Assembly (NCBI GenBank): GCA_900129595.1
Contig: FQWG01000003.1
Location: forward strand, 62,001-126,000
Length of the DNA: 64,000 bases
From: Flavobacterium frigidimaris
GTDB taxonomy: Bacteria; Bacteroidota; Bacteroidia; Flavobacteriales; Flavobacteriaceae
Direction of reading: 5' to 3'
Below, piece after piece: positions 44,073 to 52,579 of the stretch. Both the position numbers and the translations under genes were made by a program. Below the pieces are notes generated by a model, which saw only the letters and a program-made list of their open reading frames with translations, had not been told where the DNA came from and made no database searches. Each line of letters begins with the position of its first letter. Position 1 is the stretch's first letter.

Positions 44073-45137
44073 TTACATACTGCTTTTAAGCGTATTATAT
44101 TCGTTTGTCATATTTAATGATCTGTAGATTCCAAGAAGCGATTTTGTGGCATTTTCGTTTTTTGGCTCAATTGTCAATGCTTTTTTAAGGTATGGGATGG
44201 CACTTTTTACAATATCATCTTTTTGGGTGTCTAACTTATCATATTGCTGCATTTCCTTTGCACTATTTCCTAAAGTGGCCATTAGATCAAGTAATTCTTT
44301 TTTGAACTCTATTTTTATATAAGCCAGATTGATGTAACAGGTTATGCAATTTTGATTGACTTGCAAGCCGTCTTCAAAATATTTTTCGGCGTTGCAATAA
44401 TCATTTGTCTCCATATAAGAGAAAGCCAAAGACGTAATGATTTCTTCTTTTTTTGATGGCGGATTTACATTTCTTGGTTTTTCATAAAGTCCTTCCTGAA
44501 TACTTGCTTCCCTTGCACTCATTGACACAAAAGCTTCTTCTGTTTTTGTTTTTTTATTGGTGGCATAAAAAATAACGTTTTCACCGGTATAATTTAGCTT
44601 TTTAAGTTCCTCGAAATATTTAATGGCTGATTTGTAATCTTTAGCAGATAAGGAAGCGGAGGCGGCATTAAACAGATTTCGGACATCTTTTTTATCGAAC
44701 AGATACACTTCATAGCTTTTATCAGCACTTTCTTTGAATTTTTCGGCTTTATAATCGCTGTAAGCTCCGTCTACCAGTTTGGCTTTCATCTCTTTTAGCG
44801 CTAAACTTGCCTTAAAAGCATATTTATAAACCTGAGAATCATTCTCATACAAAAGCACATCCTGATAAGCTCCGACTGCTACAGCAAAGTTAGCTGCTGC
44901 ATCTATATTTTTGGTTGCTAAATCTTTATAAACATTTCCTTTTGTAAAATAAAAGTCGGACTTGACCTCAACCGGGGCATTTATGACGAGATATTCTATT
45001 TTTTTTAAAATAGCTACGGCTTCCTGGGTTTTTCCTTTGGCAAAATAAGATTGTGCTTCTTTAATTTCTTCTTTTTGAGCGTATGCTCCCGTATTTAGCA
45101 ATAGCAGTACTAATAAGGTTTTGAGGCTCTTTTTCAT
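44073..45137 (-). CDS. Secreted tetratricopeptide repeat protein
   Basis: 354 residues with signal MKKSLKTLLVLLLLNTGAYA. About four to six helix-pair repeats with TPR spacing follow: AQSYFAKGKTQEAVAILKKI, FNAASASLSAKDYKSAIKYF, LAFSYMETNDYCNAEKYFED and CITCYINLAYIKIE..., ending at LKKALTIEPKNENATKSLLG. The pattern fits a periplasmic scaffold that binds another protein. The partner is unknown. Its stop lies 15 bases from the nth stop; the two genes converge. Confidence 0.88.
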   Translation of the reverse strand: MKKSLKTLLVLLLLNTGAYAQKEEIKEAQSYFAKGKTQEAVAILKKIEYLVINAPVEVKSDFYFTKGNVYKDLATKNIDAAANFAVAVGAYQDVLLYENDSQVYKYAFKASLALKEMKAKLVDGAYSDYKAEKFKESADKSYEVYLFDKKDVRNLFNAASASLSAKDYKSAIKYFEELKKLNYTGENVIFYATNKKTKTEEAFVSMSAREASIQEGLYEKPRNVNPPSKKEEIITSLAFSYMETNDYCNAEKYFEDGLQVNQNCITCYINLAYIKIEFKKELLDLMATLGNSAKEMQQYDKLDTQKDDIVKSAIPYLKKALTIEPKNENATKSLLGIYRSLNMTNEYNTLKSSM

Positions 45138-45719
45138 TTTTGGTTAGGTTTGGTTGTTAAATAGATTAAGGGTACTACTTAAGAATTTGCCACACATTGA
45201 TTAGAAGGCTAAAAGTTTCACTCTTGCCAATGATCGATATAAAACAAATACTTATTCTTTCTAATATTCTTTACTGGATACATTAAAAGGAACAACAAAC
45301 AAAACGTGGTTAGGGTAATTTTGGGTCATAGATGGTTTGGTTTTTGGTTATACTTGGTTTTAGGTATTATTAATAATTAAGGTTTTCTAAATATTGAAAG
45401 GTTTTTAATACATAAAATTCTTTTAAAGCGCTTTTTAATTAAATAAAAAACTGTTTTTTAACTAAAATAAAGCTAAATATAAAATAAAATTTTGATATCC
45501 GTTCAAAATTCAAAATTTTAACAAAGCGACTATAAAACTACAATCAATTTATCACTAATAACAGGTAATATCTCCGATACTAAAATGGTTATTATTTTCG
45601 GTTATTTACTAAAGGAATTTGGAAATGCATTATGGAATATATTGTGCTCCCAAGGTTGAAACCGTTGACTATGCTTATTTTGTTGAGTTTTTTAATTCAA
45701 CTCGCTTAGTATTAAAAAC
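45138..45719. other. Long AT-rich intergenic region
   Basis: About 580 bases without a supportable gene upstream of the TPR gene. It contains a GTTGA...TCAAC hairpin at 45682-45701, the repeated words TTTTTAATTAAAT and CAAAATTCAAAATTTT, and a short patch GTTGAAACCGTTGACTATGC near 45653. I found no promoter with both boxes; regulatory content is possible. Confidence 0.4.
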
Positions 45720-45764
45720 AAAAAACTCACTATCTGTATTTGGATACAAATAGTGAGCTTTTAA
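45720..45764 (-). terminator. Hairpin terminator of the 47-residue protein gene
   Basis: CTCACTA (45726-45732) pairs with TAGTGAG (45751-45757), and TGTAT pairs with ATACA inside. On the minus strand it is followed by TTTTTTGTTTTT. Confidence 0.8.
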
Positions 45765-45823
45765 CCAAAACGACCATTTGGTTTTTCTTTCGAAATAAAC
45801 ATCCGACAAATATAGTGGGCTGC

Positions 45824-45967
45824 TTAATTAGCTATAATTTCAAAACTTTTATTTTCAATTTTCACAACTGTTAATGCTTGTGAATAATTAAGTAAAAAAG
45901 AAACAACTTCTTTTTTAGGTTTTAAGTCTTTAGAAGCTAATGCCTTTTTAGAGTAAATTTTCGCCAT
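45824..45967 (-). CDS. Conserved-looking 47-residue basic protein
   Basis: From ATG at 45967 to TAA at 45824: MAKIYSKKALASKDLKPKKE followed by VVSFLLNYSQALTVVKIENK and SFEIIAN. The first 20 residues are lysine-rich (eight basic residues), and the remainder is helical and hydrophobic at intervals. I recall close relatives of this short protein in Flavobacterium genomes. It lies 51 bases downstream of the ECF sigma gene on the same strand and ends in its own terminator, so it may be transcribed with it. The function is unknown. Confidence 0.65.
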   Translation of the reverse strand: MAKIYSKKALASKDLKPKKEVVSFLLNYSQALTVVKIENKSFEIIAN

Positions 45968-46018
45968 ACTATCAAAATGTTTTTATAATAGTATAACGAG
46001 CTATTAGTCAAAATAGTA

Positions 46019-46603
46019 TTAGTTGGTTAAAATAATTTGATGTTTATCAATTATCTTTCTTAAATTCATTAGTGCATAACGCATTCTTCCCAATGCTGTA
46101 TTAATGCTAACACCCGTAATTTCAGATATTTCCTTAAAACTCATATCCTGATACATACGCATTACCAAAACTTCTTTCTGATCTAGCGGAAGCTCTTCAA
46201 TTATCTTTTTCAGGTCTACTTCGACCTGATCAAAAATCATTTTGTTCTCGATCGTTAAAGAATCGTCTGACATGACAGAAAAAATCGAAAACTCTTCGGT
46301 TTCTCTGTACATTGGCATTTTTTTGGTTTTACGAAAGTGATCTACAATTAAGTTGTGGGAAATACGCATTACCCAAGGCAAAAATTTACCTTCTTCGTTA
46401 TAGGAATTACTTTTTAGGGTTTTAATCACCTTAATAAAGGTATCTTGAAAAATATCATTTGAGATATCTCTATCAGCAATCTTAGAATATATAAATCCAT
46501 ATATCTTAGACTCGTGTCTCTTAATTAATGTCGCAAGGGCATTTTCATTGCCATCGACATAATTTCTCACTAATAGAGCGTCTGGAATATGCAGATCAGC
46601 CAT
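46019..46603 (-). CDS. ECF-type RNA polymerase sigma factor
   Basis: A 194-residue sigma-70 family factor of extracytoplasmic-function type. Region 2 (about 25-90) contains the -10 recognition helix DISNDIFQDTFIKVIKTL and FLPWVMRISHNLIVDHFRKT. Region 4 (about 130-185) is LPLDQKEVLVMRMYQDMSF with a helix-turn-helix, EISEITGVSINTALGRMRYA. No anti-sigma factor gene lies on either side (the upstream neighbour is the GH16 gene, the downstream one a 47-residue protein). It would need another control route. It has a good promoter at 46712-46744. Confidence 0.92.
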   Translation of the reverse strand: MADLHIPDALLVRNYVDGNENALATLIKRHESKIYGFIYSKIADRDISNDIFQDTFIKVIKTLKSNSYNEEGKFLPWVMRISHNLIVDHFRKTKKMPMYRETEEFSIFSVMSDDSLTIENKMIFDQVEVDLKKIIEELPLDQKEVLVMRMYQDMSFKEISEITGVSINTALGRMRYALMNLRKIIDKHQIILTN

Positions 46604-46934
46604 AGTACTACTTTTTTAGTTTCTGTTTAAAATTTGGAGTAATTTTATAAAAAGTAGTTTTACTATATAGGCGTGTCTTTTGGGTTTATGTGGTTATGTT
46701 AATATTCTGACCAAATTTAACAAATTATTATTTGAAAAAGCAAACAAGAAGAACAATAATTAACAATAAATCGTTAATTATTGTCTCACAAGCTTGATTT
46801 TTGCCTTTTGAGTACTAAAAAAGCTTAAATATTTTTCTTTCTTTAATGCAAAAAATCAGACATAAATATTTTAAAATTAAACAAGTAAGGTATTTACATC
46901 TGATTCAGCTACAATTTTTCAAGTGAATGCCTTA
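46604..46934. other. Spacer between the sigma gene and the glucan locus
   Basis: Contains the sigma gene promoter; the rest is AT-rich, with the small inverted pair TTAACAATAAATCGTTAATTA near 46760 and no gene. The utilisation locus ends here on the minus strand; no strong terminator hairpin is evident after the last GH16 gene. Confidence 0.5.
46712..46744 (-). promoter_or_regulatory. Consensus promoter of the ECF sigma gene
   Basis: On the minus strand, TTTG at 46744-46741, 21-base spacer, TAAATTTG at 46719-46712: a full fit to the Bacteroidota consensus. The predicted start is near 46705, giving a leader of about 100 bases. Confidence 0.55.
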
Positions 46935-47693
46935 CTATTGGTAAACACGAACATAATCGACATAAAATTTTTGAGGAAGTACGTTATCATCTACTTCAGG
47001 ACCTCCAAAATTTCCTCCTATCGCTAAATTGACTATAATATAGAATGGTTTATCAAATGGCCAGGTATCTTCATTTTTCACTTCGGGATTAAAGGTGTAA
47101 ACCAATGTTGTGTCTACAAAAAAGTCGATTTTATCTTTTGTCCATTCGATTGCATATACATGATATCCTTCTTCAATAGTAGGAAAAGGGGTTCTCTTTG
47201 TATTGATTGTATTACCGTGGCTGTCTTGTGTATGCAAAGTTGTATACACCATATGTGGATCTCTGCCTATGTATTCTAAAATATCAATTTCTCCGGTTTT
47301 TGGCCATTTTACTTCATCGATATTAGCTCCCAACATCCAGAATGCAGGCCATAAACCATGACCAACAGGCAGTTTTGCCCTGGCTTCGATTCGGCCATAT
47401 TTAAACTCTTTTTTACCTTTAGTAGTAATTTTTGTAGAGGTATATTTATTTCCTTCTTTTCTGGCTTCGATAATTAAATTTCCATCTTTTAATTCGTGAT
47501 TTGTTTTGGTATAAATCTGTCTTTCATTATTGCCATAACCACATAAGTCCGGACAACCATCGCCGACTTCGAAATTCCAAAAAGCTTCATTAACTTGTTT
47601 TTTACTAAAATTCTCTTCCCAAACTAATTTTCGTTTTATTTCCTGAGCGAAACTAAAACTGGTTATCATTACTAATACAATTATTTTTTTCAT
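46935..47693 (-). CDS. Secreted GH16 endo-beta-glucanase (laminarinase type)
   Basis: A 252-residue glycoside hydrolase of family 16 with signal MKKIIVLVMITSFSFA and no lipobox, so secreted or periplasmic. The core has WNFEVGDGCPDLCGYGNNER, then the catalytic motif EIDILEYIG, with nucleophile Glu135, Asp137 and acid/base Glu140. The ExDxxE spacing (with the beta-bulge) is typical of 1,3-beta-glucanases (laminarinases). WPFDKPFYIIVNLAIGGNFG and the final FYVDYVRVYQ are the usual endings. It is one domain without carbohydrate-binding modules. It is the last gene of the locus, 82 bases after the GH16 lipoprotein. Confidence 0.93.
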   Translation of the reverse strand: MKKIIVLVMITSFSFAQEIKRKLVWEENFSKKQVNEAFWNFEVGDGCPDLCGYGNNERQIYTKTNHELKDGNLIIEARKEGNKYTSTKITTKGKKEFKYGRIEARAKLPVGHGLWPAFWMLGANIDEVKWPKTGEIDILEYIGRDPHMVYTTLHTQDSHGNTINTKRTPFPTIEEGYHVYAIEWTKDKIDFFVDTTLVYTFNPEVKNEDTWPFDKPFYIIVNLAIGGNFGGPEVDDNVLPQKFYVDYVRVYQ

Positions 47694-47775
47694 ACCGTCA
47701 TTTTAAAAATTAATAAAATAAGAAGGCCAGCCTTAACTGACCTTCTCACCTCATTCTTACTAATTAATTTATAAT

Positions 47776-49437
47776 CTATTGATACACTCTTACGTAATCA
47801 ATCTCCATCGAAGATTGTGTAAAGGCAGGATCAATATTACCGCCCAGATTACCTCCCATTGCAACATTCAGAATTAAGAAAAAGTCGCTGTTGAAAGGCA
47901 AAGTACCGTCATTAGGAACGGAATGAATTAGTACATCATCTGCAAAAGTCTGTACAGAAGCAGGGCTCCAAACTGTTTTATAGACATGAAATTCTGTTGA
48001 GACATTTGGTATCGTTTTAGAACCTGTATTTCCGTCTCCACCTGAATGTCCAGGATAATGAAGCGTACTTAGAATAACATTTTGATTTTTGCCTACATGT
48101 TCCATTATATCAATCTCACCACAGGCAGGCCAGGGTTTTGTCGCATAGTTTGAACCTAACATCCAAATTGCAGGCCAGGTCCCTACTCCGGTTGGAAGTT
48201 TGGCTTTTACTTCGACCTTACCGTAAGTAAATTTAAATTTACCATCTGTTTTTAATCTTGCAGACGAATAATCTGCTCCGCCTGAAGCTTCTTTTTTTGC
48301 TGTGATTTTTAAACTTCCACCCTGAACAATTACGTTTGCCGCTGCATTGGTATAATTTTGTTTTTCATTATTTCCCCAACCGCTGTCTCCTCTGCCAAGA
48401 TCATAAGTCCATTTTGTAGCGTCAGGAGCACCATCTGTATCAAACTCATCAAACCACACTAGTTTTGTGTATTCTGCAGGTGGCGCCTGAGTAGGTTTTG
48501 TAGTGGTAAAGATATGGTACCATGCTAATGCGGGATTCCCTCCCATAACAGCTCTTACGACCATTCTATTGGCTGTGATCGACAAGATCTCATAAGAACT
48601 CTGACCAATATAATACCCCATAAATCCACCATCAGAAAAACTCATCGTTGTACCTCTTGTTTGTGTTGCATGGTTTGGATTGGCCATCACCACCGATTCT
48701 GAAGGACTTAATGAAACTATTTTTTTACCTGCACTATTATACGCTAAACATTCATCACTTGGCGAACTTCCACCTGCAATACTTGCAAACGAAGCATTAA
48801 AGAATGTGGAACCGCCATTGTCTAATTCAAATTTTAGTACGTCAGCATCCAGAGAGAATGTCAATACATTTTCGTATAAACAGCTGCTTGCCGGTGCTCC
48901 TGCTTTTTCCCAAACTCCTGCCGAATAGTAATTTGGAAAATAATTTTTAGTAGCATCGCCATCATTTTGGCCTACTCCTAAATGTCCCGGCTCAGAAGCT
49001 GACCAATACCATTTTTTTGAAGTTCCGTCTGTTAAAAGCTGAACTGCTTCATCATCTCTAAAATTACTCAGTACCTCGACTTCTGTCGTTATATTGGTAG
49101 CTATACCTCCTCTTCCTGAAGCGATTACGGTAACGATATATTTATTCAGTCCCGTTTTGGTAAAACGTTTGGTAAATATACCGCTTGGAGAATTCTCCGA
49201 AGTACCGTCACTAAAGGCATATTTATAAGAAACGGTATTATCTCCCGTTGCAGTAAACTTTACCATTCCTGATCCGTCCCCGTTTGGAGCATCGGCAGTT
49301 TTTCCTATAATTTCAGCTGTAATATTCAGATTTGTTGGTGCTGACAAATCTCCAAAAGAATGATCATCATTCTGACAACTTATTGCTAACACCAGTGCAA
49401 AAAGTAATACGATATTTATAATTATTTTTTTGCTCAT
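47776..49437 (-). CDS. GH16 lipoprotein with PKD-like and unassigned N-terminal domains
   Basis: 553 residues. Lipobox LAIS-Cys21 after the signal, so it is probably anchored on the outer membrane and, in this context, displayed on the cell surface. A PKD-like beta-sandwich spans about 30-123 (LSAPTNLNITAEIIG, NKYIVTVIASGRGG). Residues about 127-315 form a beta-rich domain with GTSKKWYWSASEPGHLGVGQ, two cysteines (Cys186, Cys230) and YEILSITANRMVVRAVMGG, not assigned to a family by me. The GH16 domain follows (about 322-553) with EIDIMEHVG (Glu441, Asp443, Glu446) and an IDYVRVYQ end. The ExDxxE motif indicates endo-beta-1,3- or mixed-linkage glucanase activity. Confidence 0.9.
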   Translation of the reverse strand: MSKKIIINIVLLFALVLAISCQNDDHSFGDLSAPTNLNITAEIIGKTADAPNGDGSGMVKFTATGDNTVSYKYAFSDGTSENSPSGIFTKRFTKTGLNKYIVTVIASGRGGIATNITTEVEVLSNFRDDEAVQLLTDGTSKKWYWSASEPGHLGVGQNDGDATKNYFPNYYSAGVWEKAGAPASSCLYENVLTFSLDADVLKFELDNGGSTFFNASFASIAGGSSPSDECLAYNSAGKKIVSLSPSESVVMANPNHATQTRGTTMSFSDGGFMGYYIGQSSYEILSITANRMVVRAVMGGNPALAWYHIFTTTKPTQAPPAEYTKLVWFDEFDTDGAPDATKWTYDLGRGDSGWGNNEKQNYTNAAANVIVQGGSLKITAKKEASGGADYSSARLKTDGKFKFTYGKVEVKAKLPTGVGTWPAIWMLGSNYATKPWPACGEIDIMEHVGKNQNVILSTLHYPGHSGGDGNTGSKTIPNVSTEFHVYKTVWSPASVQTFADDVLIHSVPNDGTLPFNSDFFLILNVAMGGNLGGNIDPAFTQSSMEIDYVRVYQ

Positions 49438-49448
49438 GATTTTTTATT

Positions 49449-51056
49449 TTAATTGGATTGTTTTATATCATCAAAGTAATAAGTGTCTCCTGTTCCTCCT
49501 TTTCCAAAGTCAGGGAATAAAATTACTCTGTCGTATTTATTACTGGTACTAAAATTGGCTGCGCTTGTAAGATCGAATGTTAAAACGTTCCAGGCATTGG
49601 CAACTGTTGTTGTTGCATGTACTTCTATAAATACCGTTGGATTACCATTTCCGTCTTTTGGAGAGGTCGAAACTTCCATTTTGTATAATATATCAACTCC
49701 CGCTTTTGAAGACCATACATTTACTTTTACTTTTGTTCCTTTACTAAAATCAGGTGTGCTTTCAAGATTTAAACTTGCTCCGCCCCAGGTTTCTGCTCCT
49801 GATTTTTTGTCAATCTTAACTACTTTATCAGATACATTCGCTCCGGTTTTATCAGGGTTTGTTACTACAGAAGCATCTACATTACCAAATCCGCCCCAGG
49901 CAAAAGTTAAATTAGCAGATTCAAAATCAAGCGGCAATGCTACTGATTCTGCCGGTAGTTTATAAAAATAAATATTGTCTAAATAAATATTTTTACCATC
50001 CGGAGTTCCAACCAGTTTAAGTTGAAAAATATCAGCCACTGTAAATCCGTCCTGACTTGTAAATGCAGAAATTGGAATATCAATACTTGTCCATTGGTTT
50101 GCCACCAAATCTTTTGTGACTGGTCTTTCACCATTTATTTTATTATTGCTAATAAGGAAAATGGCTAGCTTTTCTAAATCTGCTGTCCAGACATCAAGAT
50201 GAATATAATCCATTGCAGAAACATCCAGTTTTACACCATCTGCAAATGCAATTCCCTGATAATTTAAGTTTGTATAATTCAGCATTTTATCACCCGCCAA
50301 TTCAAATTCTGATAAACCGCCGGATTGTCCCCAATTTGGATTAAAATTAGTTCCTTCTACATCTTTGTATTTCGAACTGTAGATAGAAATTACATTTGCG
50401 TCTAATCTAGTTGGAGGAACTGGTGCTGAAGCAGTTGGATTAACTATTAATTTTGCTGTAACCTGTTCTGTATGTTCAACAGTTTTAATTGCAGCACTTT
50501 TCGATACTACGCGAACAGTATAAACTCCTGCTTCTTTATACGTATAAGAAACTGACTCACCATTGTTTACTGAAACTGGTTCTGGTTTTCCCGCTTCTCC
50601 AAAATAAACATCATAAAACAAAGCAAAATCAGCCGTTGCCTGAACAGTTATTTTTTTAGAAACTGATACATCATTAGTAATTATTACTACAAGATTAGCG
50701 GGCGCATTAAACGAAACGATAACATCCTTATTTATTTCGGTTGTTTTTCCAGTTATTCCCATTGCTACAATCTTAGCTTTATAAACGCCTTCTTTATAGG
50801 TGTGGGTCATAGTTGCTCCTGCCGAAAAATAATCCGACTCAGGAGTTCCGTCTCCGTAATTTATTTTGTATTGTGTAACTCCTTCTCCGGTAGGCAAAAA
50901 AGTGACTTTACCTGAGTTATCCTGAGTTACAGTGGTCAAAACGGCTAGGTTTGCCGGTGCACTTAACCCGTCTAAATCAATATTGCTGTCATCGCCTGCA
51001 CAACCCAACAGGATTGTAAAAACGAAAATGCTTATAATAAAATGTAATTTTTTCAT
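49449..51056 (-). CDS. Surface glycan-binding lipoprotein (SGBP)
   Basis: 535 residues, lipobox LLGC (Cys19). Two PKD-like beta-sandwich domains lie at about 30-115 and 118-205 (LAVLTTVTQDNSGKVTFLPT, NAPANLVVIITNDVSVSKKI), then two tandem carbohydrate-binding-like jelly rolls: about 215-370 (DVEGTNFNPNWGQSGGLSEF, YINLDVWTADLEKL-type strands) and about 378-535 (LPLDFESANLTFAWGGFGNV, TFDLTSAANFSTSNKYDRVI, GDTYYFDDIK). No catalytic motif is seen. By position (third in a SusC-SusD-X-GH16 operon) it is the SusE/SusF or SGBP-B equivalent, recruiting glucan at the outer surface. The ligand is inferred from the GH16 neighbours. Confidence 0.85.
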   Translation of the reverse strand: MKKLHFIISIFVFTILLGCAGDDSNIDLDGLSAPANLAVLTTVTQDNSGKVTFLPTGEGVTQYKINYGDGTPESDYFSAGATMTHTYKEGVYKAKIVAMGITGKTTEINKDVIVSFNAPANLVVIITNDVSVSKKITVQATADFALFYDVYFGEAGKPEPVSVNNGESVSYTYKEAGVYTVRVVSKSAAIKTVEHTEQVTAKLIVNPTASAPVPPTRLDANVISIYSSKYKDVEGTNFNPNWGQSGGLSEFELAGDKMLNYTNLNYQGIAFADGVKLDVSAMDYIHLDVWTADLEKLAIFLISNNKINGERPVTKDLVANQWTSIDIPISAFTSQDGFTVADIFQLKLVGTPDGKNIYLDNIYFYKLPAESVALPLDFESANLTFAWGGFGNVDASVVTNPDKTGANVSDKVVKIDKKSGAETWGGASLNLESTPDFSKGTKVKVNVWSSKAGVDILYKMEVSTSPKDGNGNPTVFIEVHATTTVANAWNVLTFDLTSAANFSTSNKYDRVILFPDFGKGGTGDTYYFDDIKQSN

Positions 51057-51068
51057 AATAGTGTTTTT

Positions 51069-52568
51069 TTAGTATCCAGGGTTTTGCTGCCAGTTTCCGT
51101 TTGCAAACTGAATTTCTTCGATTGGTAATGGAAATAATTCGTTTTTATTCGCTTTAAAACCCGGTATTTTTCCAACTGCTTTTCCGGTTCTAACTAAATC
51201 AAAGAAACGATGTCCTTCTCCAAAAAGTTCTACTCGTCTTTCGGCTAAAATAAAATCTGTAAGCGCAGCTCCTGAAACTGAGATATCGTGATTAAGATCT
51301 CCAAAAGCACGGCGTCTTACCTGATTTAAGTAGTTTTTTGCTTTTGTCTCATCAATTCCTCCACGGTTATAAGCTTCGGCTGCCATTAATAATACATCAG
51401 CATAACGTATCGCCCTATAATTGTTTGGATTTGTTAAGTTTAAATCGCCTTGTGCTTCTGCACTTCTTTTTCTAGGTAAATACTTTCTGTTAAAGAAACC
51501 AGTGTCTTCATTTCCTTTTCCAAATGTTACTCCTTTTCCGTTATCATAAGATGTATTTGCTGCTGCCCATGCTGCGATATCCAATATCGTAACCTCTTTA
51601 CGATTGTCACCTGCTTCAAAAGCATCTGCTCCTTCCTGGGTTGGGATATTAAAACTAAATCCCGAAGAAAAAAGTGGTCCTGAATAATTTCTGATTCCGC
51701 TAAAACCTACTGCAACGTTTCCTTCGCTACATTGCAAACATGTAAAAGCCGCTCCTTCTACATCTGTGTACTGCACTTCAAAAACAGATTCCGGCCCGTT
51801 TTCTCCGGCCATTTCAAACATTGTATCATAATCAGTTACTAAACTGTATTTTCCTGAACCTATAACGGCATCAAAAGATGCTGCGGCTTGTACAAATTTA
51901 TTTTGATACAAATAGGCTTTTCCTAACAATGCCTGGGCAGCTCCTTTGGTTACCCTGCCTTTTTGAGATGCTGTTGGAGATAAATTAGCAGCAGCAAAAA
52001 TTAAATCAGCTTCTATAGAAGCATACACTTCCTGAACTGATGAACGTGGTACTGTTTTTTCATCTCCAACTTTAAATCTTGCATCCCCTTTCATCGGGAT
52101 TCCCCCAAACCATTTCACTAACTCAAACTGGTAATATGCTCTTAGAAAATGTGTTTCTGCGAGTAGTTGGGTTTTTCCCTCAAAATCTGTTTTATTTTGG
52201 AATTCAAGAATATAATTGGCTCTTTGAACTCCTGCAAACATCCAATTCCAGATATCTCTTAAATTACTGTTTACCGGTGTATGAATCATGTCGTCTACTT
52301 GCTGCCAGCCAATTACATCTGTTGGGCTTTCTCCTCCGGCTAATGTATTGTCTGAAGCAATTTCTCCTAATAAAGCATTTGCATAAGTAGACTGCAACAA
52401 ATCATAAGCTGCAACTAACGCATTTTCATAATCTGCTTTTGAGTTGAAATAATTTTCAGAATCGATAGAATACTGCGGTTTTGGACTTACAAATTCATCT
52501 GAACAAGAAATACTTATTGTCGAGAACAGTGTAAGTGTTATGATGGTGGTAATTAAATACTTTTTCAT
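51069..52568 (-). CDS. SusD/RagB nutrient-binding outer-membrane lipoprotein
   Basis: 499 residues with signal and lipobox SISC (Cys22). It is the alpha-helical, TPR-containing SusD fold: NSKADYENALVAAYDLLQST, then ETHFLRAYYQFELVKWFGGI (a SusD hallmark), KGAAQALLGKAYLYQNKFVQ, and the C-terminal RYADVLLMAAEAYNRGG, EGHRFFDLVRTGKAVG and FPLPIEEIQ. It binds the oligosaccharide and forms a lid on the SusC channel. It lies directly after SusC (11-base gap) and before the SGBP gene. Confidence 0.96.
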   Translation of the reverse strand: MKKYLITTIITLTLFSTISISCSDEFVSPKPQYSIDSENYFNSKADYENALVAAYDLLQSTYANALLGEIASDNTLAGGESPTDVIGWQQVDDMIHTPVNSNLRDIWNWMFAGVQRANYILEFQNKTDFEGKTQLLAETHFLRAYYQFELVKWFGGIPMKGDARFKVGDEKTVPRSSVQEVYASIEADLIFAAANLSPTASQKGRVTKGAAQALLGKAYLYQNKFVQAAASFDAVIGSGKYSLVTDYDTMFEMAGENGPESVFEVQYTDVEGAAFTCLQCSEGNVAVGFSGIRNYSGPLFSSGFSFNIPTQEGADAFEAGDNRKEVTILDIAAWAAANTSYDNGKGVTFGKGNEDTGFFNRKYLPRKRSAEAQGDLNLTNPNNYRAIRYADVLLMAAEAYNRGGIDETKAKNYLNQVRRRAFGDLNHDISVSGAALTDFILAERRVELFGEGHRFFDLVRTGKAVGKIPGFKANKNELFPLPIEEIQFANGNWQQNPGY

Positions 52569-52579
52569 TTTTATTGAAA

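Noticed and set aside
49483..49965. 160-residue plus-strand frame within the SGBP gene
   Set aside because: Antisense shadow of a well-supported lipoprotein gene; no signal or motif of its own.
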